Under the pieces are notes generated by a model that saw only the letters and a program-made list of their open reading frames with translations, had not been told where the DNA came from and did no database searches. From contig JAJTUP010000121.1 of the NCBI GenBank assembly GCA_021399435.1, positions 78,072-142,071 of the forward strand: a DNA stretch of 64,000 bases, written 5' to 3'. Shown in pieces: positions 54,491-64,000 of this stretch. How positions within the stretch are numbered: position 1 is the first letter of the stretch; each line of letters starts with the position of its first letter. The position numbers and the translations under genes are program-made. The stretch is from Diaporthe sp. PMI_573 (lineage: Eukaryota; Ascomycota; Sordariomycetes; Diaporthales; Diaporthaceae).

Positions 54491-57051
54491 AATGACCAGT
54501 GTAGAGCGATGACATGTCAGTGAAATATAATGCAGGCCAACAAATTTGGATCATTGATGCGGTTAAGGTATGCAAGTTGGCTGAACAAGGGCAAGAGCCG
54601 CTTGAGTGAAGTATGAAGGAATCTCTCAGCTCTGCAGATACGCGCTTTTGTCGTTCCAACCTGTCGAGAAGGCACTTTTCTGCACAGAGTAAAGATGGCA
54701 TTAAAATGAGTTGTGGCATTGCCTAATATGTTCCAAATTTGGAATTGGGTCTGCTGTGAGATTTGAGTAATGAGCTACTCGGATGACAAGGGGCGAACTG
54801 CACGCAGAAACGCTCAAAAAACATTCACTCTTCGACTTCTCTGTTTCGATCATGGACACTTGCACTCTTTTGCAAACTTTTCGATGTGCTGAAAAGAGAT
54901 CAGGTACCTTTGCCTCGTCCTAAGGGCACTTCAGGGGAGCGTGGAGCGCATAGAATATGCTCTTGGCCCAGTTTGGACGGGCGCATCTGGACCGGGTTCA
55001 ACAATGCTTTTTCTTGTTAGGTAGGAACAGATGATGCTCCCGGCCTCGTTCAGAATGGCGCAATAGGATGTGCATTCTGATTTGTTGCCACACTAGCAAC
55101 TGGGTTAAGACTGACTCCCCGGATCACCCTCATCGAGCCAAATGGGCCATTAGAATCATTGCCATCTCAGGTTGTTTGTGGTGTCTGGAAACACTGAAAT
55201 AAATGAAAAGATTATGTTTGGGTAGATTCTGTCCACCTAATTTGCGTATAATCACGCACAACAACCCCAATGGAACCGTTCACAGTTCTTTTCTCAAGGC
55301 TTAGTCACGCCCCGACGTCCTGGCAACGACACGCTTGAGTCTCGTCAAGCCTCCACCGCAACCGCGCAGGGGTCCCTTGTTACTTCGGTGTTTTGATAAA
55401 GATCCCTCTTGAACCCAGACCCCCTTGGAAAACTTTATGTTCTGGGTCGCCCACCTTTGGCCACCACCCGTGGGTCCATTGCAGAATGATGCCACGCCAC
55501 CTAGTGTAGGAAGTCAGAGCCGTACACCTGTGCATGTTGACATGCAATATGCATGCAGGTCAGCGAATTTCACTCGGCGTCAGCTCGACTCCTTGAACTT
55601 CAAACCTCGCCGTTGTCCTCCTCTACAAGTTGACACAACAGAAATCCATGGAAAACTTATCATCAGTGCCCAATGAAAATAAAGCATCAACAGCCAGGAA
55701 CACCAGCGGGACTCCTGGACCCGTTGCCCCAACGCTGGATCTTGGGCAGAAAAGAATCCATTCTCCAAGATGGAGATACGCGAATCCTCTACCGACGATT
55801 CCGATACCATGGAGGACAATCGATCAGGAAAGTTGAGAAACCAGGTGTTGCGTTTGCGGGGCAATACTTGACAGCTTCTGCAGAATGAGGGGTTCTTCCA
55901 GTGGAGAAGAAAACCCCACGCACGATCGGATAAAAGAGATACCGCGCCGACCATCCCATCCCTCTGGTGGCATCGAGTAGAATCTGAGATGCGGCAAGCC
56001 TGCACTGTCTAAATCTGCCCTTGAAGATATGATAGCACCGGCAGCACCGGCAGCACCGGCAGCACCGACAAACTTGTACTATCCGCGGTTATGTCTCTTC
56101 TCGTCAAGCAAACTTGGCAGTCTCGTCAATTTCCATGCTGATCATATCATCCGAGAATGTTTCCCAGAGTGCGGATCTATGCGACACCCTCACGAAGATC
56201 CAGACGTTGGCCGAACAGGTCTCATGTTATCGGGAAGACATGAAGAGTGTGCCTGGAAGGTCGGATTTGCTGCGGCTGCCTATTCCTCTCCTACCCGAAC
56301 CTGCGCGAGAACTCGACAACCGACTACACGATAGCGAGATTATGGTTCGTACATAGCTAGGGCAGCAGATTGGCCAACGCTTACCAGAATCAAAAGCAAG
56401 CAGTTATACACAGCTGGGCTGGTGAGAACGGAATAATAATAGAATTTGAAGAGAGGTACCTCGGGTTGCAGATACTTTGGATCCATGGAGGCGGCGTCTT
56501 GACCATGAAAGAACGCCTCTCGTTCTTCGTAGTTTTACGGCGGCCGATTGCGAGTGCCGAAGTCGCGACGTGTATATCGGGGGATGAACCACTTTCGCAG
56601 GGTATGATCGAGAGACCTATAGCCGAGAACCAGTTTGTTCAGTCAACAGTCGTGATGAAGTCGTTGTCGTTCATGTTGGGCGCGAAGAACTTGAGGCTAT
56701 TTGTGGCCGGCCGTGTTTGGTCATCGTGATCCCTCATTCTTGTGAGTTCTGATGTCCGCGTCGCTTCGCCCCTCACCTGGTGCGCTTTTCGCTTCTCTCT
56801 ATTCACACCCTCTGGCACACCCATGTCGATCTCGATGTTCGATTTCTTCGCGAGGTATCGCAGGATATTCGAAGCCTGTTCCGCAAAGTGGTGACACGGT
56901 GCCATCTCTGTCAAGTCGACGATGCTCTGGTTGATGGATCTGGTAACATGGGGGTCAAGACGCGGCGAACCACTGTCGGCCGGTGGACGACCCGCTGGCG
57001 AATCTTGTGTTGGGGCTCCTCCAGTAGTTGCCGTCTGGCGCTCTGATTGGG
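54491..57051. other. No recognisable gene; contains a minisatellite
   Basis: ORFs at 55425-55676, 55630-55836 and 56114-56356 have protein-like stretches (for example ARELDNRLHDSEIM) but no family. The rest looks non-coding. Confidence 0.4.
56035..56067. repeat. 9-bp tandem repeat (GCACCGGCA), about 3.7 units
   Basis: Consecutive GCACCGGCA units, coding Ala-Pro-Ala if read on the plus strand. Confidence 0.9.
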
Positions 57052-57290
57052 CTTTGGCAGTGGGTGTACATGAATCGATTATTCCCGCTGTTGTGGCTAC
57101 AATGGCTGCACCCGAACGAAGAGCCTCAGCGTATGGCTTGATCACCTGTGTCTATGGTCTGGCTTTGTTCAATGTGTCTCTAGCTGCGGTGGTTATCTTC
57201 GCTGTGGTGACTGGGCTCATGGCGATCCTGCTGGTGTTAATATCGCGGCAAGTATCTGTGGATGCTTCTGGACTATCAGTGGGAGAATAG
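57052..57290 (+). pseudogene. MFS transporter remnant
   Basis: The frame reads VGVHESIIPAVVATMAAPERR, then ASAYGLITCVYGLALF, then a second hydrophobic run (SLAAVVIFAVVTGLMAILLV). This matches the loop-plus-two-helix portion of an MFS-like family in which GxxESxxxAxVAxMVPPxRRASAYGL is characteristic. The segment between YGLALF and NVSLAAVV is shorter than expected, so an internal deletion is likely. No other transmembrane helices are preserved nearby. Confidence 0.5.
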
Positions 57291-59310
57291 ATATTTATCT
57301 CAGCTGTCAGAGTCGTCTTTCTAACCCGAAAGAGGTGGCATCAACAGGAAAATGCTTGACCTTTGACGATCACCCTGAGGTCGAAGTCGCTTTACGTGCG
57401 TAGGACAGATTTACTAGAGGCAAAAAAGCCGATGAAATAGGTCAGACATCCGGCCGTGGCACGCCTATGACAGTTGTGAAGGAAACTGCATCCTTTGCGC
57501 TCTCCTTTCCTGTATTGAACTGCAGTTCTTACGCCTTTGCAAGCGATATTGACAATCTCTAAGAAACTATATTAAAAAAAGGAGAACCCAAGGCGGGAAA
57601 TGTTTAGTCAATGGAGATTTCATCGACAAGGGGCCGTAATCTCTGAGGACACTCCTTCTTCTCATGAGCCTAAAAGAAAGATATTCCCTTATGTATTATA
57701 AACCCTAGGAACCATAAGTATGACCTGAAACAAAATTTTACAAGGAGCGAATTCTTAGGTTCCTCGCCTAATATTAAATATTAACCGTTGTTGAATCTGG
57801 CCTATATTTTACCGTTAAAGGCTCCTCTCCGTCTGGGCCAGAGGGGGCCACGGGACCTATCACTCTATCCGTGCACCTTTATTACCAACAGCTGCCCAAT
57901 TCTAGGGATCACTCAAGCACAGCCTGAACAGGTAACCAAAGTAGCCTTGTTCTGGCCCTTAACTTGATCAGGAGTGGCCAAAGCGGAGAGGGAAGGGCCA
58001 TCCTCGGTATGCAGCCTGCAAAGATTCTCATCCAAAGATCACCTGCGGATTCGTCTAGCACAAAAATGGTCACACCCGGTTCGCATCCAATTCGAACTTT
58101 TTTTTAAATCTTCAACCATCCAGATCAACCAAATTTGACTTGGTGGTAGAGCTATGAAGATATCGAATGCATAGCCATTTGCGATCCGGATCCTGGTACG
58201 ACCTTCCCCTGTGGTTATCAACCGCATAGACTAACAATCAGAAGTTCCACGCGATCTTCCTCTTGAGCTCATTGATCTTCCGATCCCGACAATCAAATGG
58301 AGTTTTGCCGATCGCCATCTTCTTCTTGGCCTGGATGATCGTCGGTGTCCTAAAGTGGTCTCCCGTGGTCAAGCCGTTGGTGGTTGATGTGATCCACCAC
58401 CCACTATCATATTTGGCTGGCCTCCAGAACTTAAAGTGTGAGGTAGTGATTATAGAAGGTCCATTCCCTTCCATAGAAGCCTACTTGGTTCTCATCCACT
58501 ATAGGTCAAACCTATAGCGGTTTGGCCACCATCACGGAATCGCCAGACCTGCCAAACGCAGCAACGCGCTCTTTAGAAAAGTATAGTTGAGATAAAGCAC
58601 TAAGCCACTAAGAAGGGTAAAAAATTTGCCCGATGGTGAATCCATTCCCAGAACTATCCCGAGAGGGGCCGAGCTGTGGAGCCGGGTGTATTGACCGTAC
58701 TGGGCCGCTCCATAGGTCGTCTTTGATGCGCTGTGAAATGAAGTCAACACGAAAATAGTTGTCCCCGCTGGAGAACGAATGTTGAGTATCTTGGATCAAG
58801 CCTCTGTTTCCACCACGGTGTCATCCATGGTGGGCTCTTGGCCACATTAACGGACGAGGCCTTCGCCCGCTGTTGCGCACCTGTTCTGACGAATAATATC
58901 GGAGTGACAGCATCTTTAACACTCAACTACAACGCTCCGGTCCACATTGGACAGTATAACGCGCTACGTATGGAGATAGTGAAAGTGAAAGGGCGGTAAG
59001 CATGGCTCAAGGGCAAAATCACACCCTTTCCCGCAGGCAATGAGAAGCCTCCCGTATTAGTCGAAGCCTCAAGCCTTTTCATGTCCCCAAGATAGACGGC
59101 GGTATGTAGATATGAACGGGCCATCTCATATTGATTTGTTATGGTCAACAATCGGTTTCATAATCATGAAACGGGTCGATCGTCTCCGGGCCACCTAACT
59201 CCCCGCCCGGCCCATTAGCAAGACGCTATCAATGCTTGGTCCTGTAAGGCAAGTATTTTTTGCCCAACCATTCCCTCCCTCGTTGTTCCCCAATCAGTGA
59301 TGAAAAGGAA
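57291..59310. other. No recognisable gene
   Basis: About 2 kb. Minus-strand ORFs at 58238-58474 and 58927-59151 have coding-like composition (for example KMAIGKTPFDCRDRKINELK) but belong to no family I can name. The region 57500-57800 is AT-rich. Confidence 0.4.
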
Positions 59311-59895
59311 TCAAATGAACGCTGCGTTTTTATGGGACCCAAGGGCAGTGCCATCATTGGAAATGCACCTCATGCGATCAATGCGGCTCGCAACAGGACT
59401 GCGCATTCCTCTCGAGTCCCGAGTGACCCGTTTTATTATTCTGTGTGCCACTGAATTGTGTGGTTGCCCTAGGGCAACTGGCAGGGTGGCTGCCTCCGAG
59501 CCACTGCCAAAACACCTTGAAACGCCTTCCACGACGCGGCGTAGCTCTCTCGTGAAATCATCTGTTCCTCCTAGTCTCCGCGGCATCCCCGGTCTCCTCT
59601 TCCGTTTGCGGCCATGAGGACTCATCGGCTCGAGAGGCGCGCGTCTGCGGGATTCAGCTCTCTCAAAGTCTGTGATCATCAGGGTATCATCAGCTGAGTT
59701 GTATAATATGTTACGGGGCTCTGCGTCGCCGTGGAGGATATGTAGTGTATGCAGTTTAGTGACGATCTTGGTAATGGCCTCGATGGCGAGTCTCTTGTCC
59801 AACTGGTCTGTGCATTTGGACAGGGGCCGCCCCGCCCAACTGAGGAGAAGAAAGTGCTCAAACACAGCACCATCGTAATAGTATGGTAGTGTTTA
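59311..59895 (-). pseudogene. Protein-kinase-like fragment
   Basis: The reading contains LHILHGDAEPRNILYNSADD followed by LMITDFERAE: the catalytic-loop (HGDxxxxN for HRDxxxxN) and metal-binding (DFE for DFG) motifs of a fungal kinase-like fold. The preceding helix is also recognisable (AIEAITKIVTKLHTL). The N-lobe with the VAIK lysine is absent: the region upstream is arm B of the inverted duplication. The start is non-ATG. After RRVVEGVSRC the sequence looks like read-through. It is a fragment, cut near the duplication boundary. Confidence 0.6.
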
Positions 59896-60096
59896 TCAGA
59901 CCACAGCACACTGGTACACTCTTTCCTTGCATATCGCAGATATTGCTATAGATGTCAGCCTCGCGCAGCAGGCGTGCAACATTTTCTGCCTCCACGCATT
60001 TCGCGACGAGTGGCCACATGCATCCTCAGCAGAGGGAGGCCCTTCCAATGATCGGTCGTCAGTGTTATCCATCTCGAGGGATAGCTCCTTATTCAT
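59896..60096 (-). pseudogene. Broken copy of the MADS-like ORF (arm B)
   Basis: From the ATG equivalent at 60096, about 27 codons match the arm A ORF at 43805 almost exactly (MNKELSLEMD, then TDDRSLEG). After about 60012 the arms diverge and the basic DNA-binding part is missing. This marks the outer limit of the duplication on this side. Confidence 0.7.
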
Positions 60097-61137
60097 CTGC
60101 TGTACTGGCGAATGTTGATGAGTACGACAAAGATCATAATCGATCAATTAGAGAACGGGAGCTTGTCAGTCCTGGTTTACAAGGAGTTTTACCGTGCGCG
60201 AGAAGCAATTTTTAGAGTACCTGAACTAAAGTCTAGCGCCGGGGCCCACTTTCCGACCAGGGTGCCCGAGTCCCGGGGTTGGGACGGCGTCGGAGCCACC
60301 AGGAACCCGGAGTTAGGGCTGATCTATATTAGGTTGACTGGCCTAAGCATTCTCTAGCTCCTCTAATCCCCGTTCTAGGCTTTTGGTCAAGACCGGTCCG
60401 GGCTCTTGTTTCCCATGCTGCCTTAATTGCAGGTGGTGCCCGGGATTGAGGACAGGCACAGAGGCAAGAAGATAAAAACACCGGCGTTCCAAGAACGCAA
60501 GTCTTTTCCGAACGGGGATATTCGAACCCAGTATTTTCAATGTCGCAAACACGTCAACGCATGATTATCGAGTCGAGCTCGGCTCCTATCTGGTGCAACC
60601 TGGCAGCTGCAGCCGCACAATGGACTGTACTTGCCGGGTTCTTTATTCTCCCAGGCACCTTTACCTCGCTGAAAGAGCAGCCACAGGTCATAGGTGACTC
60701 ACGGATCGCGAGCACAGTTGTGAATATTCCTCTGATACCGCTTGCGGGCATATGTTATGCTGCGGGCGTCGCCGGGCTGGCTATGCTGTGGTTCAAATTC
60801 AGATTGAATTACATGTGGCTGTTTACTCATTTATTCTGGCAAGTTAAATCCAATCCTGAGAAGTACTAAGTATTAACACACGTCTATTTATAGCCCTGGC
60901 ATTTTGAACTGTATAAGCGGCATTATTAGTATTATGCTGAACGTATACACTGCTCGAGATGGCACGTGGTCAGGTCACCAACAGCTTGGGTTACTTTGGG
61001 GATGGTTTTATTCTCACTTTCCAGTTTCATAGTTATGTCTTTCCTTTATAGGCTCTGGATGGCTCAACTGGCTTGATGAAGGAAATAGACCGGATTTATC
61101 ACAGAGGTCAAAGTGTCAAATTTTGGTCTGGCTGTCC
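60012..61137. repeat. Long inverted duplication, arm B (arm A at 42764-43893)
   Basis: Reverse complement of arm A, nearly identical in the middle (about 60090-60890) and progressively different toward both ends. It includes small indels such as an extra CAGGT-type insertion near 60975. Confidence 0.85.
60540..60869 (+). CDS. Small two-TM membrane protein, 109 aa (copy B)
   Basis: The ATG at 60540 gives a protein identical to copy A at 43032-43361, residue for residue, while flanking DNA has diverged. Two membrane segments lie at about residues 20-42 and 60-84. Whether identity reflects recent duplication, gene conversion or selection cannot be decided by reading alone. Confidence 0.6.
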   Translation: MSQTRQRMIIESSSAPIWCNLAAAAAQWTVLAGFFILPGTFTSLKEQPQVIGDSRIASTVVNIPLIPLAGICYAAGVAGLAMLWFKFRLNYMWLFTHLFWQVKSNPEKY

Positions 61138-62071
61138 CAAGCGACCCCATCATTGGTAGCATTCAACTCTTTGTTCGACTCTCTCGTATAGGAGTCCTTA
61201 GGCAAGCTTTCAAAAGATACTATATTCTTATCTCATCATATTTGATTTCACAGAAAGAATTTTGTTTCCTGGCTCTGCGGGCGGACGGTGAGAGGACTAT
61301 TTCTTTTAATTTCGGAGCTCAGTCGTTGTTCCTAGCGAGTTTATGCGAACAGAAGTATGCAGTAGGATAAGGCTCTTTTCTTAATATACAAGGTTGCCAC
61401 GTTCCAGAGATTGTTTCGAGAGGACAATTACAATGAAAACACCTGTCACTATGGGACGCTATAGCGTGTTACCATTGTCTGGGGTGATCATATGCTGTAC
61501 CATATATGATAACTACAATCTGTTAGGGCCTTGGTGGAACTTTTTCATGTCGTAGAGAGCAACTGAAAGTTGAAGATAGCAGGAGCTGCTATTGTGTAAT
61601 AAGGAATAATAATATCTTGATCTTCGCTGAGTTCCGGGTAATTTTCTCTGGTGTCATGAAGCAGCATTCAAATACCAGAAAGAAGCAGGCTCTAATTACA
61701 ACCTCTCACATATTGTCCCCAGGCCCAGACCGCCCTGGTCAATGGGCAGATTTGAAAGCGATAACGGTGTCACTTCAAAACACATATAGTTCCGCGGAAC
61801 AAAAGGCTTTCGAATTGTAAATGATAAATATGAATGGTTAGCCAGACTGTGTTTCCCAGGAAGCCATAGTCATTTCATTCACCATCAGCCGTGGATGAGC
61901 AACGTCGTATGGCTCTCCTCAACCTCTGTTTAACGACAAACCTACGTCAGCGAGCAAAGTATCATGAAGAGATGATTTATAAAAAACTGAAAGACACAGA
62001 GGTACGTAAATAAACTCTTCCCACGTTTTTTTGCTGACACTTCCATACCTCGCCCTGTCTTACGAGTCCCG
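61138..62071. other. No recognisable gene
   Basis: AT-rich DNA with short ORFs only. Confidence 0.5.
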
Positions 62072-63010
62072 GTGCCATCATCTCATCCTCATCAGTGGAA
62101 GGCTCTGTCGGAGGCAACGGCCTGTAAAGTCGACCCGAGGCTAATGCTAGATGACAGCAAACTCCTACTCCTTCTTGTCTCTATGTTCTCCGACAGCCAC
62201 CTCTCCCTTCAGTTCCTCTCCCTTGGAGCTACCCCTCGAAAGCGATGGACCGAGGAAGGTCAAATCGCTAATGTGGCTTGTCCCAGTCTTCCTCCGGTAC
62301 TGATGGATTTCCTATCGGATGTTTCGAGGTTACGCCGGGCTGTTGAAAAAATTGAAAGGGCTTCGCTGGTCGCGAAATCCTCGACGATATGTATGCTTTG
62401 AATGTGGCAACACGAGCTTGTGTTCTCTCCAATCTCAACCCCGAACTGCGAAGCTTCTGGAGGCAGCAAGCGTTCCTAATCACACACCGCGCAGTTACAT
62501 GGAAATTTATAGAGTCTACGTATGTATTAACTTGCGACGACGCCTACTAAATACTGACATGTCTCAGGCCCGCCCATCTACCAGAACTGCTTATACCGCA
62601 TCTCAAACACAGTCTATATGCTATTCAAGAGCATTAAGAGTTTCAGGCCGTACCTGATACTGTGAGAAAAGATATATGTCTCACACCGCTTGAAGCATCT
62701 CGCTTTCCTGGAAGACAATGGAAGCAGCATGCCGTCACTTGTGCCAAGGAAGTCATGCGCGGGCTGGACGACGGTTACGTGCATGCCTGCATCGCGCAAA
62801 GAGAGAGTCTTTTGTACCGAACAGGTTGAATTCTCGCAAAAGCCGTTCAGACGATCAATGACATCTCAGAAGACCGAAGACAGCACCACTCTGGTGTGAA
62901 TCCCAGGATGCACGTCTTAGCGTGGAGCACTCTTCTGAAATCATGTTTCGAACGATATCAGCAGCAGATAGCGCTGACTTCGAAATGGGCCTGGCCGGCC
63001 GACGGCTTGA
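62072..63010 (+). pseudogene. Remnant of a fungal NLR-like protein (helical/TPR half)
   Basis: Reading frames in order: LLLLVSMFSDSHLSLQFLSL and GATPRKRWTEEG with LPPVLMDFLSDVSRLRRAVE; then, shifted near 62380, DDMYALNVATRACVLSNL and NPELRSFWRQQAFLITHRA; after a probable intron (about 62522-62567), AHLPELLIPHLKHSLYAIQE, a TAA, then TPLEASRFPGRQWK and YVHACIAQRESLLYR. The order resembles the winged-helix and TPR-like regions that follow the nucleotide-binding or patatin-like domain in fungal NLR-type proteins. A frameshift and stops show it is dead. The nucleotide-binding domain is not present, so the family call is tentative. Confidence 0.4.
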
Positions 63011-63404
63011 TGGAATAACAGCAACAATAAAGTCTTGGAATAGCTCTGGCTACCGCTCGGTTGATGCTATAATGACTTCTGCCGCCTGACGGTACCATTG
63101 CAGCCGTCCCTGGTAGTGTCGTAACTCACACCAAGACTCTGAACTGGATTTTTCTCCCTCTTTTGCTTCAAGATTGCTTGGTCAACTTTTGTCCCCTCAT
63201 TGGCATGGATCGCCTTGATGAGACTTTCGCAGTCGCTCAGAACTGCGACTTGTTAGGCTACTATGTATTTGAAAAGATCGGTGGGAAATGAGTGTACATT
63301 TATCTCCGCCGTTTGTAACGAATATAGCGTCTCTGGGAAACATTGCCTTCGATGAAATTTTCGAGCTCTTTTTGCAAGTCGGATGCTATGGAGGAAGTCA
63401 GTCT
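63011..63404. other. No recognisable gene
   Basis: The gap between the NLR-like relic and the next minus-strand relic shows no supported feature. Confidence 0.5.
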
Positions 63405-63790
63405 TCAGCGAGTGGGGAGACGCAAGGGTTCCTCGCAGCTGCAGGATAAATCGCGTCTTTTGCAATCCGCGACGCATTCACCTAGACACTCAATGAGCTT
63501 GTCTAGATAGGCGGCCGCCCTGGGTAAATTAAAAAGCAGAATGTGCCAAAGTGCCCTCTTGGTCAGGGCTCGACGTTGGAGTTGCGAAGGGTTCCCCGCG
63601 ACCAAGGCAAGAAGGGAATCTACGAATTCCCTTGTGCGCTGTAAGTCATTTGCATATCTCTCTTTGGAACCAAAAATGGAGATAGGTCCATCAGGTCCTT
63701 GAAGAAGGCTCAATGCGGTCACAGTTGCTCCGCCCCGTTCATGTCGCAGACTTGGGCGAGCTTATTGACGAAGTGTTGGAATGCCTGCCT
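63405..63790 (-). pseudogene. Conserved fungal protein of unknown function, frameshifted remnant
   Basis: The minus strand reads FQHFVNKLAQVCDM in one frame, then after a shift near 63725, VTALSLLQGPDGPISIFGS, RTREFVDSLLALVAGNP, KRALWHILLFNLPRAAAYLD and ECVADCKRRD. I recognise the block order as a fungal hypothetical family (FVNKLAQICDMKRGG, LLKKVLWSILEFN, CxxDCKRR). Function unknown. The frameshift and the short length indicate a remnant. Confidence 0.45.
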
Positions 63791-64000
63791 GGGGAGACGA
63801 GAGACTCTGCTATCGTAGCCGACATTCCTTCAATGCCTGCCCGGTATAGCCGATAGGTAGGTAATATTCAACGCATATCCGAGCAAAATTGGTTCATAAA
63901 AGAGCCGTGGTGCGGATGGATCTAGGGGAAGAGGCATGTTGTCGGGAATTGCCCCTCGAGAGAACACCTGCGGTCAGACCAAGCGTCGTCGCTGCAGGCA

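Noticed and set aside
1..64000. Search for LTR retrotransposons (gag-pol motifs, paired LTRs)
   Set aside because: No reverse transcriptase, integrase or protease motif was seen in any frame examined, and no long direct repeats flank an internal region.

Overview
The window looks like nuclear DNA of a filamentous ascomycete, most likely a Eurotiales mould (Aspergillus/Penicillium type). The coding sequences are spread out and carry short introns with fungal splice signals (GTRNGT donors, CTAAY-like branch points, NAG acceptors). Several families are typical of such fungi: an AflR-type Zn2Cys6 regulator, a versicolorin-reductase-type SDR, a fungal phosphoketolase, and hAT and pogo/Fot1 DNA transposons. 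Intact genes are few. Most of the space holds transposons, gene relics and gene-poor DNA, as in a subtelomeric or other fast-evolving accessory region.

Layout. 1-2.2 kb: a decayed hAT transposase that runs off the left edge. 2.3-13.2 kb: a four-TM protein, a tyrosine-phosphatase fragment, a conserved fungal protein, a DUF3435-like relic, a C2H2 zinc-finger protein, the C-terminal half of a beta-lactamase-like hydrolase and a degenerate MYND protein. 14.5-20.2 kb: remains of an anthraquinone/aflatoxin-type polyketide cluster, namely a broken AflS/AflJ-like co-activator, an intact AflR-like regulator and an intact versicolorin-reductase-like SDR with two introns; no polyketide synthase is present. 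20.7-24.0 kb: an HMG-CoA reductase fragment cut off where a hAT element begins. 25.6-28.8 kb: a second hAT element with inverted ends. 29.4-32.2 kb: an apparently intact five-exon phosphoketolase (minus strand). About 330 bp upstream of its ATG sits an intact pogo/Fot1 element with perfect 36-bp inverted repeats (32.5-34.5 kb). 35.1-38.0 kb: a third hAT element with 19-bp inverted repeats and ATCCGAT-rich ends.

41.3-42.5 kb: an intact, membrane-anchor-free, divergent HMG-CoA reductase. 42.8-43.9 kb and 60.0-61.1 kb: two arms of a long inverted duplication carrying an identical 109-residue membrane protein. 45.3-49.3 kb: two relics of an EST1/SMG7-like gene. 51-54.5 kb: a low-complexity protein, a chromodomain protein and a frameshifted conserved fungal protein. 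57-63.8 kb: fragments of an MFS transporter, a kinase-like protein, an NLR-like protein and another conserved fungal protein.

Functional links. The AflS-like, AflR-like and SDR genes belong together by family knowledge (co-activator, pathway activator, reductase). Phosphoketolase is a stand-alone carbon-metabolism gene whose upstream region has been altered by the pogo insertion. The rest is best read as a graveyard of paralogues shaped by transposition and duplication. No rRNA, tRNA, CRISPR array or LTR retrotransposon was recognised. All calls come from reading the translations by eye; no database search was run.
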